DNA of 6,865 bases from Bacillota bacterium (GTDB lineage Bacteria; Bacillota; Bacilli; Lactobacillales; Enterococcaceae): NCBI GenBank assembly GCA_023389005.1, contig JAEWFE010000341.1, forward strand, positions 1 to 6,865, in the 5' to 3' direction. Shown one piece after another: positions 1 through 5,084 of this stretch (positions within the stretch are counted from its first letter, which is position 1; each line of letters begins with the position of its first letter). The position numbers and the translations under genes are program-made. Below the pieces are notes generated by a model, which had not been told where the DNA came from, did no database searches, and saw nothing but the letters and a program-made list of their open reading frames with translations.

Positions 1-757
1 GAAAGAAAACGAGCCTTGCAATGCGTGTCTCAATTGTTTACGTATCGAAAATAATGAGCATCCCAATGTACATCAAGTTACACCAGATGGCCAAACGATT
101 AAAGTGGATCAAATTCGACAACTACAAGCAGAATTTGCGAAACGTGGCTTTGAAGCAGGTCGACAAATCTTTATTCTTTCTGATGCTGAGACGATGAATG
201 TCCAAGCAGCGAATAGTTTGCTGAAATTCTTAGAGGAACCTTCTGGACAAGTGTTACTCTTGTTAGAGACAAGTGCGATAGGCAAAATTCTACCAACGAT
301 TCAATCGCGTTGTCAGATTATTCATTTTCATTTGTTGACTACGCATTTAATCGAACAATTACAGCAAGCTGGTCTACCTTTAAATACCGCGAAAATTCTA
401 GCATACTTAACGAATAGTTATGATAAAGCGGTTGAAATCTCACGCGATGAATGGTTTAATGATGCTAGGGATGTTTTAAAACAATTTGTCCAATATTTGA
501 CAAATCGGGATTTTGCAGCCTTTGTATATGTGCAGCGGAAAATCATACCAATAACGAAAGAAAAAGAGCAGCAACAATTATTTTTTGATTTATTAATGTA
601 TGCGTTTCGTACGTTGCGCGATGAAAATCAAGGTAATTTACAGACTGTTTATAATCAAGCATTGGCCGATTTATTACAGGCAAAAATGAAGCTGAATAGT
701 AACGTTGCCTTTCAAAATGTCATCGAGCAATTTGTTTTGCATTTTCTACAGCAATAA
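1..757 (+). CDS. holB: DNA polymerase III delta' subunit, 5' end missing
   Basis: This is the C-terminal part of the clamp-loader delta' subunit, which with gamma/tau and delta opens the sliding clamp and places it on primed DNA. The reading frame is open from base 2, so the true start lies upstream; 251 codons are visible. The first visible residues hold CNACLNC, the last three cysteines of the zinc module typical of gamma and delta'. SLLKFLEEP (nt 215-241) and the SRC motif (nt 305-313), characteristic of clamp-loader AAA+ subunits, follow. The remainder is helical, as expected for the collar domain. A GTG at 104 could be mistaken for a start, but coding similarity including the zinc cysteines runs well upstream of it. 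The stop is 26 nt before ricT, and holB-yaaT-yabA is the standard Firmicutes order. Identity is secure; only the N-terminus is unseen. Confidence 0.93.
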   Translation, partial: KENEPCNACLNCLRIENNEHPNVHQVTPDGQTIKVDQIRQLQAEFAKRGFEAGRQIFILSDAETMNVQAANSLLKFLEEPSGQVLLLLETSAIGKILPTIQSRCQIIHFHLLTTHLIEQLQQAGLPLNTAKILAYLTNSYDKAVEISRDEWFNDARDVLKQFVQYLTNRDFAAFVYVQRKIIPITKEKEQQQLFFDLLMYAFRTLRDENQGNLQTVYNQALADLLQAKMKLNSNVAFQNVIEQFVLHFLQQ

Positions 758-783
758 AATTTTTGAGGTAAAGGAAGAGGATT

Positions 784-1590
784 ATGGTTCAAGTAGTAGG
801 TGTTCGTTATAAAAAAGCTGGCCATATTTATTACTTTTCTCCAGGACATACACAATATCAATTTAAAGACCAAGTACTTGTTGAGTCTCAGCAAGCGACT
901 TGTTTAGCTACTGTTGTTTTGCCAAATCGTGAAATGGCCGAAGAAGACTTGCCTGAAGAAATCAAACCAGTTATTTCTTTGGCAAGTGAATCTGACTTAG
1001 ATCAAGCACGTCAAAATGAGTTAGATGCCAAAGAAGCGTATGGCATTGCAAAAGAGAAAATTAATGAGCATGGACTAGTGATGAAGTTAGTGCAAGTGGA
1101 ATATACTCTAGATCGTTCTAAAATGATTTTTTATTTCACAGCTGATGGTCGCGTGGATTTTCGCGAATTGGTCAAGGATTTAGCTAGTATCTTTAGAACA
1201 CGGATTGAGTTGCGTCAAATTGGCGTCCGTGATGAAGCCAAGATTTTAGGCGGTATTGGTCCATGTGGTCGTCCATTATGTTGCTCGACCTTTTTAGGAG
1301 ACTTTATGCCTGTTTCGATTAAGATGGCTAAAGATCAAGGTTTATCTTTAAATCCAACCAAGATTTCTGGTTTGTGTGGACGCTTAATGTGTTGTTTAAA
1401 ATATGAAAATGATGAATATGAATTAGCTAAAAAAGAGATGCCTGATTTTGGTGCCCAAGTCAAAACACCAGAAGGCATCGGTAAAGTGGTGGAATTGAAC
1501 TTATTGTCACGCATTGTCAAAGTGAAATTCCCAAATCGTGAAATTGCCTTGGAATATACCCAAGATGAAATTGAAGAAGTGGTAAAGTAG
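784..1590 (+). CDS. ricT: RicT (YaaT), PSP1-domain Fe-S protein of the RicAFT complex
   Basis: A 268-residue protein of the PSP1/YaaT family. In Bacillus subtilis, RicT forms a complex with RicA (YmcA) and RicF (YlbF) that carries [4Fe-4S] clusters, acts with RNase Y in maturation of many mRNAs, and affects sporulation, competence and biofilm formation. The sequence shows the two family cysteine clusters: GPCGRPLCC (C161, C166, C167) and GLCGRLMCC (C198, C203, C204), the presumed cluster ligands. It lacks a signal peptide or membrane segment, so it should be cytoplasmic. The start ATG is preceded by AAGGAAGAGG (771-780) at good spacing, and the N-terminus MVQVVGVRYKKAG fits the family. It lies between holB and yabA as in B. 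subtilis. Whether the RicA and RicF partners exist in this genome cannot be seen here. Confidence 0.95.
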   Translation: MVQVVGVRYKKAGHIYYFSPGHTQYQFKDQVLVESQQATCLATVVLPNREMAEEDLPEEIKPVISLASESDLDQARQNELDAKEAYGIAKEKINEHGLVMKLVQVEYTLDRSKMIFYFTADGRVDFRELVKDLASIFRTRIELRQIGVRDEAKILGGIGPCGRPLCCSTFLGDFMPVSIKMAKDQGLSLNPTKISGLCGRLMCCLKYENDEYELAKKEMPDFGAQVKTPEGIGKVVELNLLSRIVKVKFPNREIALEYTQDEIEEVVK

Positions 1591-1599
1591 GTGAACAAG

Positions 1600-1944
1600 A
1601 TGAAGTTAGATAAACGTGATTTATATGATGGCTTGGATGCGTTTGAGTCTGATTTATCCCAGATGCTATCTAAATTACAAACAATGAAACAATCCATCCA
1701 AGAGTTAGTGGAGAAAAATACCGAGCTCGAATTGGAAAATCAAAAATTACGTGAGCATTTACGAGAAATGAATCAAACCAATCCAAATTCAAGTAAAAAA
1801 ATGAAGCAAGCTTTGTCTACTTCACGTAAAAATCTTGAAAATATCTATGAAGAAGGCTTTCACGTATGTTATGACTTATATGGTTCAAGAAGAGCAAATG
1901 ATGAACCGTGTGCCTTTTGTTTAGAAGTCATTTATCGTGAATAA
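1600..1944 (+). CDS. yabA: YabA, zinc-binding negative regulator of replication initiation
   Basis: YabA restrains chromosome replication by binding DnaA and the sliding clamp DnaN, limiting DnaA assembly at oriC. From the chosen ATG it has 114 residues, close to the usual 110-120. The N-terminal half (about residues 12-60) is a charged, leucine-spaced coiled coil, which tetramerises in B. subtilis YabA. A low-complexity linker NQTNPNSSKK follows. The C-terminal domain carries H88, C90, C104 and C107 (GFHVCYDLYG, then CAFC), the expected zinc ligands. A GTG at 1591 directly abuts the ricT stop and would add three residues. I prefer ATG 1600 because AGGTGA (1589-1594), overlapping the ricT stop, sits 5 nt before it, whereas the GTG would lie inside that ribosome binding site. 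Translation is probably coupled to ricT. Confidence 0.92.
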   Translation: MKLDKRDLYDGLDAFESDLSQMLSKLQTMKQSIQELVEKNTELELENQKLREHLREMNQTNPNSSKKMKQALSTSRKNLENIYEEGFHVCYDLYGSRRANDEPCAFCLEVIYRE

Positions 1945-1955
1945 TGAGGGATAAA

Positions 1956-2837
1956 ATGTTAACCAAACAAAAAAGTTATCATCATAATGGCGCTTGTCTT
2001 TATCTAGTTCCTACGCCCATTGGAAATCTGCTAGACATGACGCAAAGAGCCGTTGAAATTTTAAAACAGGTAGATTTAATTGCTAGCGAAGATACACGCA
2101 ATACGCAAAAATTGTTAAATCATTTTGAAATTTCTACGTCACAAAAAAGTTTACATGAGCATAATTATAAGGAACGGGTGCCGCAGTTAGTCGATTGCTT
2201 ACTTGCAGGTCAGTCGATTGCCCAAGTCTCTGATGCAGGGATGCCCTCGATAAGCGATCCAGGTCATGAATTAGTCCAAGCTTGCATTGCAGCAGATATT
2301 CCAGTTGTTGCCTTGCCAGGACCGACAGCTGGCCTTACTGCGTTGATTGCATCAGGCTTATCCGCGCAGCCAAATTATTTCCATGGCTTTTTACCGCGTA
2401 AGAAAAAAGAGCAAGTCGCAGCTTTAACCCCTTTAGCGCAACTTTCTGCCAGTATGATTTTTTACGAATCACCGTATCGCCTCGCAAGTACGTTAGCGAA
2501 TATGGTGGAAGTTTTTGGGGAAAATCGACAAGCCGTGATTTGCCGTGAATTAACCAAAATCCATGAAGAATTTATTAGAGGAACTTTACTAGAGTTAGCC
2601 CAATATGCTAAAGGCAATGAAATTAAAGGCGAGTGCTGTCTTTTAGTATCTGGCCAGTCTCTTGAGGAACAGTCAACAGAAGTAGTTGATTGGACAGAGG
2701 AACAAATTCGCCAAAAAGTCGCCGATCGCATCGAAATATACGGTGAAAAACCAAATACCGCAATTAAAGAAGTGGCTAAAACGCTAGGCTATAAAAAGCA
2801 AGAAATCTATCAAATCTATCACGAAATTCACTCGTAA
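1956..2837 (+). CDS. rsmI: 16S rRNA (cytidine-1402-2'-O)-methyltransferase RsmI
   Basis: RsmI uses S-adenosylmethionine to 2'-O-methylate C1402 of 16S rRNA in the decoding centre of the 30S subunit, tuning decoding fidelity. The protein (293 residues from this start, normal length) shows the tetrapyrrole-methylase-like fold motifs in order: VPTPIGNL (18-25), ASEDTRNT (43-50), SDAGMPSISDPG (92-103), LPGPTA (120-125), FHGFLPRKKKEQ (142-153) and FYESPYR (169-175). A small helical C-terminal domain spans about 245-293. An in-frame ATG at 1944 overlaps the yabA stop by one base and would add four residues. ATG 1956 is preferred because GAGGG (1946-1950) lies 5 nt ahead of it, while 1944 has no credible ribosome binding site. 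It is the last gene of the holB-ricT-yabA-rsmI operon and is followed by a strong terminator. Confidence 0.95.
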   Translation: MLTKQKSYHHNGACLYLVPTPIGNLLDMTQRAVEILKQVDLIASEDTRNTQKLLNHFEISTSQKSLHEHNYKERVPQLVDCLLAGQSIAQVSDAGMPSISDPGHELVQACIAADIPVVALPGPTAGLTALIASGLSAQPNYFHGFLPRKKKEQVAALTPLAQLSASMIFYESPYRLASTLANMVEVFGENRQAVICRELTKIHEEFIRGTLLELAQYAKGNEIKGECCLLVSGQSLEEQSTEVVDWTEEQIRQKVADRIEIYGEKPNTAIKEVAKTLGYKKQEIYQIYHEIHS

Positions 2838-2852
2838 AATATCTAATGGTAT

Positions 2853-2895
2853 CGCATCGAATGTAGAGAATTTTCTACGTTTGATGCGTTTTTTT
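2853..2895 (+). terminator. Intrinsic terminator after rsmI
   Basis: A 15-bp stem pairs 2853-2867 with 2874-2888, with only two G-U wobbles and no mismatch. The loop is 6 nt (2868-2873), followed directly by seven T (2889-2895). It starts 15 nt after the rsmI stop and should end the housekeeping operon, separating it from amtB-glnK. Confidence 0.93.
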
Positions 2896-2903
2896 GATAT
2901 ATG

Positions 2904-2920
2904 TGTCAGAAAAGTTAACA
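2904..2920 (+). promoter_or_regulatory. GlnR/TnrA-type nitrogen operator, distal copy
   Basis: TGTCA-GAAAAGT-TAACA matches the GlnR/TnrA consensus TGTNA-N7-TNACA at every fixed position. It lies 157 nt before the amtB start, just after the rsmI terminator. GlnR binds such sites as a dimer when glutamine is plentiful and represses ammonium uptake genes; TnrA-type activation is possible only where TnrA exists, which is not usual in Lactobacillales. The site is read from sequence; the role is inferred from the consensus and from the genes it precedes. Confidence 0.8.
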
Positions 2921-2925
2921 TAGTA

Positions 2926-2942
2926 TGTGACGAATTTTCAGA
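2926..2942 (+). promoter_or_regulatory. Degenerate third GlnR-like half-matching site
   Basis: TGTGA-CGAATTT-TCAGA differs from TGTNA-N7-TNACA only at the C of the second half-site. It starts exactly 22 nt after the distal perfect box, about two helical turns, so it lies on a similar face of the DNA. It may be a weak auxiliary site or chance in AT-rich sequence. Confidence 0.35.
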
Positions 2943-2945
2943 AAA

Positions 2946-2974
2946 TTGCACAAATTCAGTCGAAAAGCTAGAAA
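2946..2974 (+). promoter_or_regulatory. Candidate amtB promoter
   Basis: TTGCAC (2946-2951) and TAGAAA (2969-2974) are separated by 17 nt and form the best sigma-A-like pair in the leader, each matching the consensus at about four of six positions. Transcription would begin near 2981. The proximal GlnR box would then sit at about +9 to +25, suitable for blocking transcription, and the distal box at about -70. The match is moderate and other assignments are possible. Confidence 0.4.
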
Positions 2975-2988
2975 ATTCAAAAAAGATG

Positions 2989-3005
2989 TGTTAGTATTTC
3001 TGACA
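2989..3005 (+). promoter_or_regulatory. GlnR/TnrA-type nitrogen operator, proximal copy
   Basis: TGTTA-GTATTTC-TGACA is a second perfect match to TGTNA-N7-TNACA. It starts 85 nt after the distal box, close to eight helical turns, so the two boxes may be bridged by looping. Its position at or just downstream of the likely promoter suggests repression of amtB-glnK by GlnR under nitrogen excess. Confidence 0.85.
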
Positions 3006-3022
3006 TAAGGTAGATTACCTTA
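3006..3022 (+). repeat. Perfect inverted repeat in the amtB leader
   Basis: TAAGGTA-gat-TACCTTA is a perfect 7-bp inverted repeat with a 3-nt centre, directly abutting the proximal GlnR box. It could be a small leader hairpin or a separate operator. There is no T-run after it on either strand, so it is not a terminator. No regulator is assigned. Confidence 0.45.
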
Positions 3023-3076
3023 AAAAAGTTGGTTATCATTCAGTCGTTTAGGACGATAAAAAAGGAGAGAATTCAA

Positions 3077-4294
3077 ATGGAAACAGGAAACATTGCATTT
3101 ATTTTGATTTGTAGTGGGTTAGTATTCTTAATGACCCCGGCACTAGCTTTCTTTTACGGTGGGCTAGAGCGAAGAAAAAATATCTTAAATACGATGATGA
3201 TGGTTATCTGTACTTTAGGATTGGCCTCAATATTATGGATTGCGATTGGTTATTCGTTATCCTTTAGCGGCGATCATCTATTAGTCGGAAATTTGAATAA
3301 AGTCTTTTTTAACCATGTATCAATGACAAAAGGCGATGGCATCCCAGAAGGACTATTCGCAGCCTTTCAAATGATGTTTGCCTTGATTGCTACAGCGATT
3401 ATTACCGGTTCAGTAGTTGGCCGGATGAAGTTCTCGGCGATTTTCTTATTTATCGCTGCTTGGATTATTCTTGTCTACGCACCATTAGCTCACATGGTTT
3501 GGGGCAAAGGGCTGCTAGATGCGATTGGCTCAATTGACTTTGCGGGTGGAAATGTCGTGCATATTAGCTCTGGTATTTCAGGTTTGGTATTAGCTTATGT
3601 AGTGGGTAAACGACGCGAATATGCGCAAATCGAATATCGTCCACATAGTATTCCGTTTGTAGTGCTTGGTGCTGGCCTTTTATGGTTTGGTTGGTTTGGT
3701 TTTAATGCCGGTTCAGCACTTGCAGCCGATGGTTTAGCGATTCATGCTTTATTAACAACGAATACCGCCGCAGCTAGTGCGATGCTATCATGGATGTTGA
3801 TTGAAAAACTAGTCATTGGCAAACCTACTGTAGTCGGTGCTTGTACAGGTGCTGTTGTAGGCTTAGTTGCGATTACCCCGGGCGCAGGTTTTGTTTCACT
3901 ATGGTCTTCCATTATTATCGGATTTTTAGTTAGTCCGTTTTGTTTCTATTTTATTTCTGTTATCAAGCAAAAATTGCAATTAGATGACGCGCTAGATGCT
4001 TTTGGCTGTCACGGTGTTGGTGGGATTTTCGGTGGAATAATGACAGGAATTTTCGCCGATCCTGCAGTTGGTGGGAAAGCTGGTTTATTCTATGGCAATG
4101 TTCACTTATTCTTAGCTCAGCTTGAAAGTATTGTCTTTACCATTGTTTTTGCCGGTCTATTAAGTTTCGTGATTATCAGCGTGATTAAAATCTTTATGCC
4201 AATTCGCGTCACTGACTCAGAAGAAGCACTTGGTATGGACCGTATCGAACATGATGAAACGGCTTATCCAACCTTTATGGGATTAGATTCATAA
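3077..4294 (+). CDS. amtB: Ammonium transporter AmtB (Amt/Mep/Rh family)
   Basis: Integral membrane ammonium channel, trimeric in the family, importing ammonium when nitrogen is scarce. The 405-residue protein has the usual hydrophobic pattern of about 11 membrane segments. Key residues can be placed by the conserved motifs: F101 (AFQMMFA) and F209 for the phenylalanine gate, W142 (HMVWG) and S213 at the recruitment site, D154 (SIDFAGG), and the pore twin histidines H162 (VVHIS) and H312 (FGCHGVGG). The cytoplasmic tail (RVTDSEEALGMD...) keeps the family pattern that docks GlnK. A TTG at 3029 would add 16 residues, but ATG 3077 follows AAAGGAGAG (3061-3069) and begins a membrane segment at the normal place, so it is preferred. 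It forms an operon with glnK, 17 nt downstream, behind two GlnR-type operators. Confidence 0.96.
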   Translation: METGNIAFILICSGLVFLMTPALAFFYGGLERRKNILNTMMMVICTLGLASILWIAIGYSLSFSGDHLLVGNLNKVFFNHVSMTKGDGIPEGLFAAFQMMFALIATAIITGSVVGRMKFSAIFLFIAAWIILVYAPLAHMVWGKGLLDAIGSIDFAGGNVVHISSGISGLVLAYVVGKRREYAQIEYRPHSIPFVVLGAGLLWFGWFGFNAGSALAADGLAIHALLTTNTAAASAMLSWMLIEKLVIGKPTVVGACTGAVVGLVAITPGAGFVSLWSSIIIGFLVSPFCFYFISVIKQKLQLDDALDAFGCHGVGGIFGGIMTGIFADPAVGGKAGLFYGNVHLFLAQLESIVFTIVFAGLLSFVIISVIKIFMPIRVTDSEEALGMDRIEHDETAYPTFMGLDS

Positions 4295-4311
4295 GAAAGA
4301 AGGTAGCGTTT

Positions 4312-4653
4312 ATGAAGAAAATAGAAGCAGTCATTCGTTTAGAAAAATTAGAAGAATTAAAAGCTGAGATTAACCGTGATTTTGAGATTTCCGGGATGAC
4401 CGTTACCCAAGTCTTAGGGTATGGGAATCAAAAAGGCGTTAAAGAATATGTACGTGGCAAGGCGATTATTACCAGTCTTTTACCAAAAGTCAAGGTCAGC
4501 TTTGTTTTAGAAGATAAAGATGTCGAAAGTGTGGTCGATCGTATTCTGATGATTTGTGGCACAGGAGAAGTCGGTGATGGCAAGATATTTATCTCACCAA
4601 TCGAAGAAGTCATCCGCATCCGAACTGGCCAACGAGGCAAAGAAGCAATATAG
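4312..4653 (+). CDS. glnK: PII nitrogen regulatory protein GlnK (NrgB-like)
   Basis: A small trimeric PII signal protein that reads ATP/ADP and 2-oxoglutarate and blocks AmtB by inserting its T-loop into the channel exit. It has 113 residues, normal length. The N-terminus MKKIEAVIR, the T-loop region (about 38-56, ending in LLPKVKV) and the C-terminal nucleotide-binding signature TGEVGDGKIF (84-93) with R102 and R104 are all present. Q40 and K59 match the conserved Gln and Lys that bind 2-oxoglutarate. At the position of the enterobacterial uridylylated tyrosine (E. coli Y51) there is I52, so GlnD-type control of this site is not expected, as in other Gram-positive PII proteins. AGAAGG (4298-4303) is the ribosome binding site. 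The amtB-glnK pairing confirms the role. Confidence 0.95.
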   Translation: MKKIEAVIRLEKLEELKAEINRDFEISGMTVTQVLGYGNQKGVKEYVRGKAIITSLLPKVKVSFVLEDKDVESVVDRILMICGTGEVGDGKIFISPIEEVIRIRTGQRGKEAI

Positions 4654-4654
4654 A

Positions 4655-4674
4655 ATAAAGGATGTGAAGCGACT
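4655..4674 (+). repeat. 20-nt direct repeat, copy 1
   Basis: This stretch is identical over all 20 bases to 4927-4946. It begins 2 nt after the glnK stop and its last seven bases (AGCGACT) form the 5' outer stem of hairpin unit 1. The equivalent part of unit 2 (4792-4811) is only partly similar, so the two exact copies bracket the two-hairpin block. Confidence 0.85.
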
Positions 4675-4793
4675 CGATCAGCTACGAGCGGATAAGTTTG
4701 TCCACCCCATCTGGAAAGTCCAAAAAGTAAAGACTTTCCCAGATGGGGTGGCTTATACGCCGAAGTAGCTAGTCGCTGAACACGGATTAGGAA
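4657..4793 (+). repeat. Tandem structured element, unit 1 (long interrupted hairpin)
   Basis: First unit (about 137 nt) of a tandem element after glnK. It folds, from outside in, as: AGCGACT 4668-4674 with AGTCGCT 4771-4777; a one-sided bulge CGATC 4675-4679; AGCTAC 4680-4685 with GTAGCT 4765-4770; GCG 4688-4690 with CGC 4758-4760; a G-A mismatch (4691/4757); ATAAG 4692-4696 with CTTAT 4752-4756; a one-sided bulge TTTGT 4697-4701; and an apical 19-bp stem 4702-4720 with 4732-4751 (one bulged C) closed by an 11-nt loop. There is no credible ORF and no T-run. It may be a structured RNA in the 3' UTR of amtB-glnK, or a BOX-like/MITE-like DNA repeat. I do not recognise the family. Confidence 0.75.
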
Positions 4794-4928
4794 AAAGGTC
4801 GTGAGAAGGGTCGATCAGCTACAAGCAGCTAAGTTTGTCCGGAATGACAGGAAAATCCGCTAGCGTTAAAGATTTTCCTAGTCAGGCCGGCTTAGATGCG
4901 AGGTAGCTACCCTTCGAACGCCGTAGAT
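4794..4928 (+). repeat. Tandem structured element, unit 2 (long interrupted hairpin)
   Basis: Second unit (about 135 nt), with the same architecture as unit 1 but different stem sequences: GAAGGGT 4805-4811 with ACCCTTC 4909-4915; bulge CGATC 4812-4816; AGCTAC 4817-4822 with GTAGCT 4903-4908; GCA 4825-4827 with TGC 4897-4899; a G-A mismatch (4828/4896); CTAAG 4829-4833 with CTTAG 4891-4895; bulge TTTGT 4834-4838; CCGG 4839-4842 with CCGG 4887-4890; GAC 4846-4848 with GTC 4881-4883; AGGAAAATC 4849-4857 with GATTTTCCT 4871-4879; loop 4858-4870. The unit boundary is taken at the recurring AAAGG (4657, 4794, 4929). Paired changes relative to unit 1 support selection or template constraint on the fold. 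Confidence 0.75.
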
Positions 4929-4946
4929 AAAGGATGTGAAGCGACT
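4927..4946 (+). repeat. 20-nt direct repeat, copy 2 / truncated third unit
   Basis: Identical to 4655-4674. It is positioned exactly where a third unit should begin (AAAGG at 4929), but the sequence leaves the pattern right after AGCGACT and continues with TTTTT (4946-4950). It can be read as the 5' stub of a third unit, or as the second of two direct repeats flanking the two-unit block. Confidence 0.75.
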
Positions 4947-4980
4947 TTTTGCAACATATCATACATCTATCAAACCTCCC

Positions 4981-5016
4981 ATAAGCTAGTGAGTGAATGC
5001 TTGCTAGCTTATTTTT
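4981..5016 (+). terminator. Intrinsic terminator after the tandem structured elements
   Basis: ATAAGCTAG... (4981-4994) pairs with ...CTAGCTTAT (4999-5012) as a 14-bp stem with three G-U wobbles and a GAAT tetraloop, followed by TTTT then ATT. No T-run exists on the other strand, so it serves + strand transcripts. It is the first good terminator after glnK, so the amtB-glnK transcript probably includes the structured elements. The T-tract overlaps the first operator-like repeat by two bases. Confidence 0.85.
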
Positions 5017-5056
5017 ATTGTTTTTCGATAAAGATTTATTGTTTTTCGATAAAAAT
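5015..5056 (+). promoter_or_regulatory. Tandem 21-bp repeat, probable double operator of the DUF2975/HTH operon
   Basis: Two adjacent 21-bp copies (5015-5035 and 5036-5056) differ at one base (G5033 versus A5054). Each begins with the imperfect palindrome TTATTG-TTTTT-CGATAA, whose arms match at five of six positions. The centres are 21 bp apart, two helical turns, so two dimers would bind on one face. The repeats lie just ahead of the DUF2975 gene and its Cro/CI-type regulator, so autoregulation by the 5553-5759 protein is the natural inference. A weak promoter may overlap (TTGTTT 5039-5044, TACTCT 5063-5068), but it is poor. Confidence 0.6.
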
Positions 5057-5084
5057 CTGCTTTACTCTAGGCAAAGGAAGGATG

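Noticed and set aside
3033..3060. Possible leader hairpin TTATC...GATAA with inner TCGT/ACGA before the amtB ribosome binding site.
   Set aside because: The two short stems cannot form together cleanly and are expected by chance in such AT-rich sequence.
3029..3076. TTG start giving amtB a 16-residue extension.
   Set aside because: The extension is polar, has no ribosome binding site, and ATG 3077 follows AAAGGAGAG and starts the first membrane helix at the usual position.
4556..4768. A 70-codon + strand open frame overlapping the end of glnK and hairpin unit 1.
   Set aside because: It begins inside glnK in another frame, lacks its own ribosome binding site, and its second half reads through the two strands of a palindrome, which explains its openness.
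4655..4946. CRISPR array or retron/group II-type RNA.
   Set aside because: The units are not short repeats with unique spacers, and no cas gene, reverse transcriptase or intron-encoded protein is present in the window.
4655..4946. Insertion sequence remnant with terminal inverted repeats.
   Set aside because: No transposase fragment is visible and the inverted repeats are internal to each unit rather than at the ends of the block. A non-autonomous repeat (MITE or BOX-like) remains possible and is noted in the feature entries.
4896..5084. A long N-terminal extension of the DUF2975 reading frame.
   Set aside because: It translates the terminator hairpin and the tandem 21-bp operator repeat (giving a duplicated YCFSIKI), while a good ribosome binding site lies at 5073-5081 just before the real start.
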